A stretch of 9,921 bases of DNA from contig JBBQSA010000076.1 in the NCBI GenBank assembly GCA_038214295.1, forward strand, positions 1 through 9,921, in the 5' to 3' direction. Each line of letters starts with the position of its first letter. The stretch's first letter is position 1. This stretch comes from SHZI01 sp038214295 (GTDB lineage: Bacteria; Pseudomonadota; Gammaproteobacteria; Steroidobacterales; GCA-2729495). Of this stretch, positions 1-7,247 are shown one piece after another. The notes below the pieces were generated by a model. That model saw only the letters and a program-made list of their open reading frames with translations. It searched no databases and was not told where the DNA came from. The translations under genes were made by a program, and so were the position numbers.

Positions 1-621
1 CTGAACGGTAACCCCCAGGATCCGCCCAATCCAGCCGACGACGTCAGCATCGGCAGTCCGCGCGGCGTCTTCACGGCTGCGGCTGGTGGTGGCTGCGACG
101 CGGTCGAGGGCACCTACGACCTGTGGTACCTCATACCGAACCCGCGCTTCGTGATCCTGTCGAAACAGCCCACCATCGTCGGGGCCGATGGCTGCTACAT
201 GTTCGGCCGGGCGTCGGAAAAGAGCACCACCCCCTGCGCTGGTGACCCCGCGCTCTCGGACGCGAGCTACTATCTATTCGCCCCATCCGTCGACACGGAC
301 GGCGACGGGGTCATCGATGCCCTGGATAACTGCCGCACGCTGTCGAACGCCACCCAGATCGATTCCGACGCTGACGGCATCGGCAACCGCTGCGACGGCG
401 ACCTGAACAACAACGGCAACGTGAACGCCCAGGACACCACGCTGTACCGCCAGCAGCTCGGTCAGCCCAGCGTGGCGCCGCTCTACAACAAGGCCGACCT
501 CAACGCCAACGGTTCCGTCAACGCCCAGGACACCACGCTGTTCCGGCAGCTGCTGGGTCAGCCGGTAGCGACGATGTCCGGGCTGTGCAACGGCATTTTC
601 CCGTGCCCAGCGAATCCCTGA
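1..621 (+). CDS. Secreted protein with thrombospondin type-3-like and dockerin-like repeats, C-terminal part
   Basis: The frame is open from the first base of the window, so the 5' end lies outside it; 206 residues are visible. Visible residues 98-134 are Asp/Gly/Asn-rich calcium-binding repeats of thrombospondin type-3 style (DTDGDGVIDALDNC, then DSDADGIGNRCDGD). They are followed by two dockerin type I-like loop-helix units at about residues 134-154 and 166-186, each with the pattern DLNxNGxVNAQDTTL(Y/F)RQ(Q/L)LG. The protein ends about 20 residues later with a TGA stop at 619-621. In known families the D-x-N-x-N-G-x-V-x-x-x-D loop binds calcium, and paired dockerin units bind cohesin domains. 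Outside cellulosomes such modules are common on cell-surface or secreted proteins, so binding or anchoring outside the cell is inferred. The upstream part (residues 1-97, with several Cys) is not recognised. An internal ATG at 151 is unlikely to be the start because coding-like sequence continues upstream of it. Confidence 0.85.
   Translation: MNGNPQDPPNPADDVSIGSPRGVFTAAAGGGCDAVEGTYDLWYLIPNPRFVILSKQPTIVGADGCYMFGRASEKSTTPCAGDPALSDASYYLFAPSVDTDGDGVIDALDNCRTLSNATQIDSDADGIGNRCDGDLNNNGNVNAQDTTLYRQQLGQPSVAPLYNKADLNANGSVNAQDTTLFRQLLGQPVATMSGLCNGIFPCPANP
424..541 (+). repeat. Near-identical DNA repeat encoding the two dockerin units
   Basis: A 22-base stretch is exactly repeated at 424-445 and 520-541, beginning AACGCCCAGGACACC in both copies. 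The copies are 96 bases (32 codons) apart. Both encode NAQDTTL of the dockerin-like loops. The flanking codons have diverged, with synonymous differences such as GTG/GTC just before the repeat and CTC/CTG just after. Identity at the DNA level suggests a fairly recent internal duplication or gene conversion, although shared codon bias could contribute. Confidence 0.75.
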
Positions 622-622
622 T

Positions 623-705
623 CGGTCAGCCGGACATTAACTAACCAACTTAACTGACCGGAAGCCCGGCCCCAACGGGGCGGACCCCGCACCGCGGGCC
701 GGGCT
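623..705 (+). terminator. Possible terminator region: two consecutive inverted repeats
   Basis: Immediately after the dockerin gene stop, CGGTCAG (623-629) pairs with CTGACCG (654-660). A second, stronger stem pairs AGCCCGGCCC (663-672) with GGGCCGGGCT (696-705). The second stem has a G/C-rich loop of 23 bases that contains its own short GGGG/CCCC pairing. No T-run follows either stem, so a classical Rho-independent terminator is not demonstrated. The location directly after a stop codon fits transcript-end structure. Confidence 0.45.
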
Positions 706-882
706 CCATCGAGACCGTGCGCTACCCCAGCGACGCCCGCAGTAGCGGCATGGCGAGAGCCGAGGCGCGTGGGCACCGCCAATCTGGAATTCCCGTTGCT
801 CCCATCCCGGTAAATCAGCCAGCCACGCCGTTGCAGGTGGCGGACACCCAGAGTCGTCAGCTCGGCCGCCACCCGAGAGGCG
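706..882. other. Intergenic stretch, no gene seen
   Basis: This lies between the convergent ends of the dockerin gene (+) and the dioxygenase-like gene (-). Open frames crossing it on both strands are Arg/Ala/Gly-rich, lack a plausible ribosome binding site and resemble no family I know. I see no tRNA, promoter or repeat here. Confidence 0.5.
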
Positions 883-1485
883 CTAGTTCCGCCCGTCCTC
901 GGTGAGCGAGAAAAGAGACTGCATGTTGCCCGGGTGCCAGCCACTGATCCCGTTGCGCTCGATCAATTCGACGAAGAATTCACCGGACAGCGTCTCGGTG
1001 AAAGTCTGGCGGAGCCAGCGGTCGCCTTCGCGCACCTCGACGATGGCTGACTCCAGGTCCTGGCCGCCACCCACGAAATTCAGGCCCTGTCCGGCCAGTT
1101 CGACCATGGCGGCCCGCAGATCCGTAACCACAAAAGCGATGTGCTGCAAGCCCTCGCTGCCGGTCCGGGCCAGGAACTCCGCCACGTGGCCCTTGGCGCC
1201 GGTGGGCGCCGCCAACACGATATTTACCGGAGCCTCCGGGAACTCGATGGCACTGATCAACATGCCACTTTCGGGATCGCCAAAGCGGTATTCACTGCAT
1301 TGGGCGGCCGGCCAGCGTTGCCGGATTCGCTCGGTGTAGCGGTGCAGGTTGGCAGACTCGACGCACAGGCTGACGTGATCGATCTGGCAGCCCGCCAGGG
1401 CGCCGGCCCGGCTGGCCACGTCGGCAAGCGCGCCATCGACGTCACTGATGCCCGGTAAGTCGATGTCTGCCACACTCAAGCGCAC
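883..1485 (-). CDS. VOC-superfamily protein like the C-terminal half of 4-hydroxyphenylpyruvate dioxygenase
   Basis: The product resembles the catalytic second domain of 4-hydroxyphenylpyruvate dioxygenase (HPPD), a mononuclear iron enzyme of tyrosine breakdown. With a GTG start at 1485 it has 200 residues. All three expected iron ligands are visible: His37 (IDHVSLCVE), His115 (GLQHIAFVVTDL) and Glu173 (EFFVELIER). The end, WHPGNMQSLF, matches the HPPD pattern GxGNFxxLF. Full-length HPPD is about 350 residues with two VOC domains; the N-terminal domain is absent, because the helicase gene ends only about 100 bp upstream. The loop between the second His and the Glu is about 20 residues shorter than in HPPD. 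The frame is open up to 1800, but that upstream part overlaps the helicase. GTG at 1485 was chosen because it lies outside the helicase and is preceded by AGGGG; TTG at 1491 and GTG at 1473 are alternatives. It may be a truncated relic or a genuine single-domain VOC enzyme, and the substrate is unknown. Confidence 0.6.
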   Translation of the reverse strand: MRLSVADIDLPGISDVDGALADVASRAGALAGCQIDHVSLCVESANLHRYTERIRQRWPAAQCSEYRFGDPESGMLISAIEFPEAPVNIVLAAPTGAKGHVAEFLARTGSEGLQHIAFVVTDLRAAMVELAGQGLNFVGGGQDLESAIVEVREGDRWLRQTFTETLSGEFFVELIERNGISGWHPGNMQSLFSLTEDGRN

Positions 1486-1591
1486 GCCCAACCCCTGTTG
1501 TTGCCAATTCCCCGGGCGAAGTTTAGCACCGGCACGCTGGATGCCGGCAGCAACGGCGCGGGTGGCGACGCTGCTCGCCGCGTTGGGAAAT

Positions 1592-4500
1592 TCAAATAAC
1601 CCAATAGCTCGAGCCGGCCAGTCCCGGCCCCTCCACATAGCTGGACGGCCGGTTGGCCCGCGCGAGCGTCGTGCGGGCCGCCCACTCCGCCTGAGCGTCG
1701 GGTGGCGCCAACCACACGAAGTCTCCTCGAAGCCACGCCGCCACGGGCACGCCGTTCCGGTACAGCACGCGATTACGGAACAGTGCCGGCACCTTTTCAC
1801 CCGGCGTCACGATGCCGGTGAGGTTCAGCGGATCGGCTGCCGACAGGATCACCTCGTGGTCCTGGTTGCCCGCGTGGCGCACTTCCCGCAGCGTCTCGAC
1901 GGCCTCGGGCCAGGCGAACTGCTCACCGCCGAAGCCGGCGACGAAGCGGCCACCCCGGATTTCCCCGCGAGCCTCAAGCCGGCGCCAGGCGTGCGCGAGC
2001 TGCCGCCATGGCGGCAGCCAGCGGGCTTCCCGCTGCAGCAGCGCCCGGAAGACGACGCCGTAGCGGTCGAGCAGCGCCTTCGCCACCAGTTCGACGACGG
2101 CGCGCCGGAGCTTGCTGTCGCCACTTCCGTCGTTCGCCGCGGGGCCCGCGGCGGCGAGCACCAGCGACCAGCGACCCGGCGGGTCCGTGCCCGCCACAGG
2201 CGGACCCGGTCGCCGCGCCCGCCAGCCCGCCGTGGCCGCGGCCCGCCGGCGCGCTGCCGGCAGCAACAGCGTGCGCAGACCACCGAAGCCGTCCCCGTTG
2301 ACGCGCCCGGCCCCGACCAACTCGCGCAGGCCAGCCTCTACCGTGTTCCGCTCAAGGCCCGTCAGCCGCACCAGGTCGGCAAAGAACAGCGCGCCGTGCT
2401 GCCCGAGCGCCGTCTCCACCTGCTGCGCAGCCGGGGAAACGGCCGACGTTGCCGGCGGTGGCAGCAGGGACTGCCACAGCGCCAGCTGGCTGCGCTCGAG
2501 AAACAGGATTGGCGTCGTGCGAATAGGCCCGCTGCGACTCGCCCGGCTCGGGACCGGGCCGGCGGCCTCCAGCCCGGGGCGCAGCCACAGGAACTCGCCC
2601 CCGAGGAGCAGCTGGTCGAGCGCCGCCGGCTCGAAGGCCGGCACCCGTCCCGGCAGCAGGCTGACTTCCCAGGCGGCGGCCGGCAACGGGTAGCCGGCGA
2701 GCCGGCTGAGGGCCGTGCGCAGCGCGTCGGGGCCAGCCACCGGAGCGCGGGTCGACCCCGTCCCGAGCTGGTGCCAACGAAACAGGAAGCGCATGCAGGC
2801 AGCCGGGCTCACCGGCTCGACCGACCGGCGCAGCGTCTTCAGCGTGTAGCGGTGGATGCGCGCGAGCAGGCGGCGGTCGCACCACTCTTCTGTGCTCGCG
2901 CTGCCGGTGTACCGGCCGCGCATCGCCTGGCCCGTGCCTTCAAGGGCAATCAGGGCGATCTCCGCGTCGGCCACGGGCACACCGAGCGGCGCGGCCAGCA
3001 CACTTGCGGTGACGGGCCCGAGGGTCTCCAGCCGGCTGCGCAGGAGTTCACGCAGCGCCTGCTCCCGGTCCAGCGCCTCGCTGCGCTGGCCGGCGTGGGC
3101 GGCGTCGATGGGCGGGTCCGCCGCCAGGTCGGGGCGCACCAGCTGAAGCTGCGCGAGCCGCTCGGCGGCGACCCACAGCGGCTGCCCGCCCGCCACCGCG
3201 ACCACGGTCGCCCGCCGGTCCGCGAGCAAGGGTGCAAGCAGTGCAGGCCACTGGAGGCTGTCTGCCGGCGGCAACTCCGGCACCGCGAGGAATCCGGACA
3301 GGGTCAATGCGTCGTGCAGTTCGTCCGGCGTGCGGGCCTCGGGCCAGGCCTCCTGGAGCACCTGGCGGATCGCGTCGGGCTCCAGCCGGCCGATCGTCGC
3401 CGCCTCCTCCGGGTCCAGCAGGTGCCGGGTGCGGATCGCCCGCGTCCGGCGCTCCTCGGCCGGCGCGTCATCGAGGAAGGCGTAGGACCGCGCGCTGATG
3501 ATCTCCTCGGCCAGCGGCGACGGCGCGCTGAGTTCCCGCGTGAGAACCTCCACCTGCCCGTCGGCCATGTCCTTCAGCAGGCGCTCAAGGCCCGTGGCAT
3601 CCATCAGGTCGTGCAGGCAGTCCTCCAGCGCCTGGTGCACCAGCGGGTGGTCAGGCACCTGCCGGTCGCCGGCGAGGTTTTCCGCGCAGGCCACCTGGTC
3701 GGGAAACACGAGCGCGAGCAGGTCGTCCGAATCGCTGCGCTGGAACTGGGGCGGCACCTTGCGCCCGTTGCTAAAGCGGCGGATCGCGAGCGCCGTGCTC
3801 GCCACCCAGCGCCAGCGGGTCGGGAACATCGGTGCCTGCAGCGTGGCCTGGACGAGCACCTCTCGCACGGTCTCCGCCCGCAGGTAGTTCTTGATGTCGT
3901 CCAGGGGGAAGCTGTGGGTGGGTCCGAGCGACAGCACGATGCTGTCCTCGAGCGCCGCCGCCTGTAGCTCGAAGTTGAACTGCCGGCAGAAGCGCTTGCG
4001 GAGGGCGAGGCCCCAGGCACGGTTCAGCCGGGAGCCGTACGGGGAATGGATGATCAGGTGGGTGTCGCCGACCTCGTCGAAGAAGCGCTCGAAGATCAGC
4101 GTGCGCTGGGTCGGCAGCACGCCGAGCGCGGCACGCGCCGCGGCCAGGTAGGCCACGAGCTGCTCGCTGGCGACCGGATCGAGACCGAGCTCCGCCTCGA
4201 GCCAGGCCCGCACCGCCGCCTCGCCGTCCGCGAGGCGCAGGTCCACCTCGGTACGCAACCTGGACACAGCAAAGGACAGCTCGTCGGTACGTCCGGGCGC
4301 CTCGCCGAACCAGAACGGGATGTTCGGTGGCTGGCCCCGCGCGTCCTCCACGTAGACCCGGCCGGTCTCCACCTTGCAGATCCGGTACGAGGTGTTGCCG
4401 AGCTGGAAGATGTCCCCCGGCAGGCTGTCGAAGGCGAAGTCCTCGTTCAGCGTGCCGATGGGCAGGCTCTCCGGCATCAGCACCACGTCGTAGTCGAACT

Positions 4501-6007
4501 GGTCCGGGATCGTGCCGCCGTTGGTGATGGCGGTGAGCCGCGCGCCCGGCCGCGGCCGCAGCCGCTGGTTCACGGCGTCGTAGTGCAGGTGCGCCGCGCG
4601 CCGGCCCCGGGCCGTCGTGTAGCCGTCGGCGAGCGTGTGCACCACCGCGTCGAATTCTTCCCGGCCGAGATGGCGGTAGGGCCAGGCGCGGGTGACCAGT
4701 GCGTACAGTTCGGTGCAGCTCCACTCCCCCATCGCCACTTCCGCTACCAGCTGCTGGGCAAGCGCGTCCCGCGCCGGCCCCTGCAGCCGGATCGCGTCCA
4801 GCTCCTCGCGCCGTACCGCGTCCAGCAGCGCGACGCACTCCACGAGGTCGTCCCGGGACACGGGAAACAGCCGTCCCTTCGGCAGCCGGTCCACACCGTG
4901 GCCCGAGCGGCCCACCCGCTGGAGGAAAGTGGCGATGCCTTTCGGTGAGGCGATCTGGCACACGAGGTCCACGTCGCCAATGTCGATGCCGAGCTCCAGC
5001 GACGCGGTGGCCACCAGCGCCCGGAGCTTGCCCGCCTTGAGGCGCTCCTCCGCGTCCAGCCGGTGCTCCCGGGCCAGGCTGCCGTGGTGGGCCGTCACCG
5101 CGTCCTCGCCGAGGCGGTCGGCCAGGTGCCGCGCCGCGCGTTCCGCAAGCCGCCGCGTGTTGACGAAGATCAGCGTGGTGCGGTGCTCCTGCACCAGCTC
5201 CGCAAGCCGGTCGTAAATCTCGGCCCAGACCTCGTTGGCCATGACGGGCGCGAGCGCCGATTTCGGCAGCTCGAGCCCCAGGTCCCGCCGCCGGGTGAAG
5301 CCCGCGTCGACGATCTCGCAGCCCCCCTTCGCGCCACCCTTCTCGCCGACTGGGCGGTTGCCGACAAGGAACTGCGCCATCCGCGCCATGGGCTTCTGTG
5401 TGGCGGAAATGCCGATACGCACCGGCGGCGTGGCGCAGAGCGCCTCAAGCCGCTCCAGCGACAACGCGAGGTGAGCACCGCGCTTGGTGTCTGCCACCGC
5501 GTGTAGCTCGTCCACGATCACTGTGCGCACAGTGGAGAGCATCGCGCGGCCCGACCCGGAGGTGAGCAGGATGAACAGGGACTCAGGGGTAGTAACGAGA
5601 ATGTGAGGCGGCGTGCGCCGCATGCGCGCCCGCTCGGACTGGGGCGTGTCGCCGGTGCGGACGGCGGTGCGAATATCCACGTGCTCGAAGACCGAGAGCC
5701 GCTCCCGGATGCCGGCGAGCGGCTCGTCCAGGTTCTTGCGGATATCGTTGGAGAGCGCCTTCAGCGGCGACACATAAAGGACGCGGGTCTCGTCCGGCAA
5801 CCCGCCTTGCGCAATGCCCTCCTGCACGAGCGCGTCGATGGCCGCCAGGAACGCGGCTAGGGTCTTGCCGGAGCCTGTGGGTGCCGCGAGCAGGGTGTGC
5901 CGGCCCGCCTGGATCGCGGGCCAGGCGCCGGCCTGCACGGCGGTCGGCGCGCCGAAACGGTCGCTGAACCAGCTGGCGACGGCCGGGTGGAAATCGAGCA
6001 AGGGCAT
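1592..6007 (-). CDS. lhr: Lhr-family ATP-dependent DNA/RNA helicase (large helicase-related protein)
   Basis: The product has 1471 residues, close to the roughly 1500 usual for long Lhr proteins. Family members are ATP-driven 3'-to-5' single-strand DNA translocases that unwind RNA:DNA or DNA duplexes in DNA repair. Visible motifs are Walker A AAPTGSGKT (41-49), PTRELA-like SPLKALSNDIRK (80-91), TTPESL (139-144), DELH (166-169), SATQ (201-204), HHGSLAREHR (307-316), ATASLELGIDIGD (333-345) and the arginine-finger motif QRVGRSGH (363-370). The Lhr core signature FWFGEAPGRTDELSFAV (565-581) contains the Trp that contacts DNA in mycobacterial Lhr. Residues from about 850 to the end form the Lhr C-terminal region, including SAADPLNLTGIVTPGEKVPAL and NRVLYRNGVPVAA. 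The reading frame is uninterrupted. ATG at 6007 begins about 40 residues before Walker A, as expected. No strong Shine-Dalgarno is seen, but TATAGT lies 7 bp upstream of the ATG. The dioxygenase-like frame follows 106 bp downstream and may be co-transcribed. Confidence 0.95.
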   Translation of the reverse strand: MPLLDFHPAVASWFSDRFGAPTAVQAGAWPAIQAGRHTLLAAPTGSGKTLAAFLAAIDALVQEGIAQGGLPDETRVLYVSPLKALSNDIRKNLDEPLAGIRERLSVFEHVDIRTAVRTGDTPQSERARMRRTPPHILVTTPESLFILLTSGSGRAMLSTVRTVIVDELHAVADTKRGAHLALSLERLEALCATPPVRIGISATQKPMARMAQFLVGNRPVGEKGGAKGGCEIVDAGFTRRRDLGLELPKSALAPVMANEVWAEIYDRLAELVQEHRTTLIFVNTRRLAERAARHLADRLGEDAVTAHHGSLAREHRLDAEERLKAGKLRALVATASLELGIDIGDVDLVCQIASPKGIATFLQRVGRSGHGVDRLPKGRLFPVSRDDLVECVALLDAVRREELDAIRLQGPARDALAQQLVAEVAMGEWSCTELYALVTRAWPYRHLGREEFDAVVHTLADGYTTARGRRAAHLHYDAVNQRLRPRPGARLTAITNGGTIPDQFDYDVVLMPESLPIGTLNEDFAFDSLPGDIFQLGNTSYRICKVETGRVYVEDARGQPPNIPFWFGEAPGRTDELSFAVSRLRTEVDLRLADGEAAVRAWLEAELGLDPVASEQLVAYLAAARAALGVLPTQRTLIFERFFDEVGDTHLIIHSPYGSRLNRAWGLALRKRFCRQFNFELQAAALEDSIVLSLGPTHSFPLDDIKNYLRAETVREVLVQATLQAPMFPTRWRWVASTALAIRRFSNGRKVPPQFQRSDSDDLLALVFPDQVACAENLAGDRQVPDHPLVHQALEDCLHDLMDATGLERLLKDMADGQVEVLTRELSAPSPLAEEIISARSYAFLDDAPAEERRTRAIRTRHLLDPEEAATIGRLEPDAIRQVLQEAWPEARTPDELHDALTLSGFLAVPELPPADSLQWPALLAPLLADRRATVVAVAGGQPLWVAAERLAQLQLVRPDLAADPPIDAAHAGQRSEALDREQALRELLRSRLETLGPVTASVLAAPLGVPVADAEIALIALEGTGQAMRGRYTGSASTEEWCDRRLLARIHRYTLKTLRRSVEPVSPAACMRFLFRWHQLGTGSTRAPVAGPDALRTALSRLAGYPLPAAAWEVSLLPGRVPAFEPAALDQLLLGGEFLWLRPGLEAAGPVPSRASRSGPIRTTPILFLERSQLALWQSLLPPPATSAVSPAAQQVETALGQHGALFFADLVRLTGLERNTVEAGLRELVGAGRVNGDGFGGLRTLLLPAARRRAAATAGWRARRPGPPVAGTDPPGRWSLVLAAAGPAANDGSGDSKLRRAVVELVAKALLDRYGVVFRALLQREARWLPPWRQLAHAWRRLEARGEIRGGRFVAGFGGEQFAWPEAVETLREVRHAGNQDHEVILSAADPLNLTGIVTPGEKVPALFRNRVLYRNGVPVAAWLRGDFVWLAPPDAQAEWAARTTLARANRPSSYVEGPGLAGSSYWVI

Positions 6008-6014
6008 ACTGCCA

Positions 6015-6020
6015 ACTATA
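6015..6020 (-). promoter_or_regulatory. Possible -10 element (TATAGT) next to the helicase start
   Basis: On the minus strand TATAGT matches the sigma-70 -10 consensus at 5 of 6 positions and ends 7 bases before the helicase ATG. No recognisable -35 box lies 16-18 bp upstream. If used, the transcript would begin at or next to the start codon. A chance match is quite possible. Confidence 0.3.
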
Positions 6021-6136
6021 CCGCCGCTCCATCCACCCGTAGGAGCGTCGTCCGGCGCGATCCGGGCCGGCTGCGTGGTAAGTCCCGCGGTAGTAGAGGA
6101 TTTTCAGGCGCCAGCATCGCTAAAGTCTCCCAGCCC

Positions 6137-6172
6137 GGCACCCGGCCGGCACCTTCCAGGGGGCACCCGGCC
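6137..6172 (+). repeat. 11-bp direct repeat GGCACCCGGCC
   Basis: GGCACCCGGCC occurs at 6137-6147 and again at 6162-6172, 25 bases apart start to start. It is G/C-rich and could be fortuitous in this background. No function can be assigned. Confidence 0.4.
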
Positions 6173-6363
6173 CTCGCTCGAGCCACCCCCGACCCAACGA
6201 ATTGGTGCGGGAACCGTGGCGTTTTGCAGCGCGGCCCACCCTGCGCAGTGGGCCACACCCGGTAGCGGTGAACACGGGACGCGGCCGGGCATTCCGGGTC
6301 ACGCGACTCGGTCCGCCACCGGTTGATTACGTGGTGTTGATGCCTGCGCATGTTGTGGGGTTG

Positions 6364-7186
6364 TCAGGCAGGGTTCCGCACCTGGGGTTCGCTTGCCCAG
6401 AAGCGCCGGGCCGCTGCCTTGACGAACGCGGTGTCCAGCCCGGTGACGCCTTCGTCGGGCACCACTCCGGCTTTATCCAACAGCGCCTTGGCGCCGTAGG
6501 AAAACAGGCACCCCTGGAGGAGCGGATCGTTCGAGAAGTCGATTCCGGGAACCACGTTCGATGGGAGGAACGCAACCTGTTCGGTTTCTGCAAAGGAGTT
6601 ATCGGGGTTGCGATTCAGAGTCATGCGCCCGATAACCTGCAGAGGCACCACCTCCTCGGGGATGAGCTTGGTGGCATCCAGCACGTCATAGGGAAGCTTC
6701 ACGGCTAGCGCCTCGTCGAATACCTGCACCCCGAGATCCCATTGCGGGTGGTTGCCGGACTCGATTGCCTCGAAGAGGTTTCTCCTGTGGAAATCCGGAT
6801 CTGCGCCTGCAATCTTGACCGCTTCTTCCCACGTAGTGGACTGCATGCCAAGCAATGGCCGCCAGTGGAACTTGACGAATTTCGACTGCCCTCGGTCATT
6901 GAATAGGCGGAAGGTGTGCACGCCGAAGCTTTCGATCATGCGCCGAGGCCGCCTGAGGATAACCCCTGTCAGCTTCCATCTTCACGCTGTGGACCAAGTC
7001 GGGAAACTTGATGGCGTCCTGGATTAAGAACGGCGAACTATTGTTGCCTACCAGGTCCCAGTTGCCGGTCTCCGTATAAAACTTCGTTGCAAAGCCGCGA
7101 ACATCACGCGGCGTATCCACGGACCCGGAGCCGCCCGCGACGGTCGAGAACCGGACGAACACCTCGCACGCCGGCTGGCAGGGTGT
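6364..7186 (-). pseudogene. Decayed large-subunit (KatE-type, clade II) catalase
   Basis: Catalases of this type disproportionate hydrogen peroxide and are about 700 or more residues long; only about 270 codons remain here, in two frames. The first part (7186 down to about 6940) matches the heme-pocket region: VFVRFSTVAG, DVRGFATKFYTE, NWDLVGNN (with the distal Asn), IQDAIKFPDLVHSVK, PQAASAHD. It then jumps to another frame at SFGVHTFRLF, omitting the roughly 30 residues normally between AHD and the Tyr-Arg-Met/Met-Glu segment. The second part runs through KFHWRPLLG, DPDFHRRNLFEAIE, PTKLIPEE, LNRNPDNSFAETEQVAF and NVVPGIDFSNDPLLQG to the proximal heme Tyr (LFSY). It then passes directly into GAKALLDKAGVV...FVKAAARRFW, which resembles the end of the C-terminal flavodoxin/GATase-like domain of KatE. 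The N-terminus with the essential His is missing; an in-frame TAG lies at 7187-7189. The usual Arg four residues before the heme Tyr is Cys. It cannot encode active catalase. Base composition is visibly less GC-rich than the helicase. Confidence 0.9.
6936..6942 (-). other. Deletion scar in the catalase at a short repeat (CGCATGA)
   Basis: The junction reads TCGGCGCATGATCGAAAGC on the minus strand. In one frame GCG CAT GAT continues the conserved Ala-His-Asp of the first half. In the other, CGC ATG ATC GAA gives Arg-Met-Ile-Glu, the expected start of the second half. CGCATGA fits both sides of the lost segment, which is what recombination between two short direct repeats would leave. The repeats are offset by one base relative to the codons, which explains the frame change. 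Confidence 0.65.
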
Positions 7187-7247
7187 CTAGCGGGAATGCC
7201 GAGCGTCAAGCGCGCGTTCCGGGCCGACGACGGTACAATCGATCGGC

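Larger units (their letters stand above)
6008..6363. other. Intergenic stretch without a recognised gene
   Basis: These 356 bases separate the helicase start from the catalase remnant's stop; both are on the minus strand. The stretch should contain the helicase promoter region. A 111-codon frame (6016-6351, -) and overlapping frames are Arg/Pro/Gly-rich and resemble nothing I know. The stretch holds an 11-bp direct repeat (6137-6172) and no clear tRNA or terminator. It may include debris from the rearrangements that damaged the neighbouring catalase. Confidence 0.45.

Noticed and set aside
558..944. A 128-codon minus-strand frame across the 622-882 gap
   Set aside because: It overlaps the ends of both flanking genes and its sequence resembles nothing known. 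There is no ribosome binding site.
1486..1800. Extension of the dioxygenase-like gene to an ATG at 1800 (305 residues)
   Set aside because: Most of the extra part overlaps the helicase C-terminus, which reads as genuine Lhr in its own frame. The extension does not resemble the HPPD N-terminal domain.
1448..3967. An 839-codon open frame on the + strand
   Set aside because: It lies wholly antisense to the helicase and the start of the dioxygenase-like gene. Its product is Arg/Ala/Pro-rich with no recognisable domain, a typical shadow frame in GC-rich DNA.
3771..4961. A 396-codon frame on the - strand and a 300-codon frame on the + strand (4046-4948)
   Set aside because: Both overlap the helicase core, whose motifs are clear in another frame. 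Their translations are low-complexity Arg/Gly/Ala sequences.
6016..6351. A 111-codon minus-strand frame between the catalase remnant and the helicase
   Set aside because: Three overlapping frames of similar quality exist there, the composition is Arg/Pro/Gly-rich, and no family is recognised. Treated as non-coding.
7234..7239. TACAAT on the + strand as a -10 box
   Set aside because: No -35 at suitable spacing and no + strand gene follows; the downstream DNA is the coding region of a minus-strand gene.
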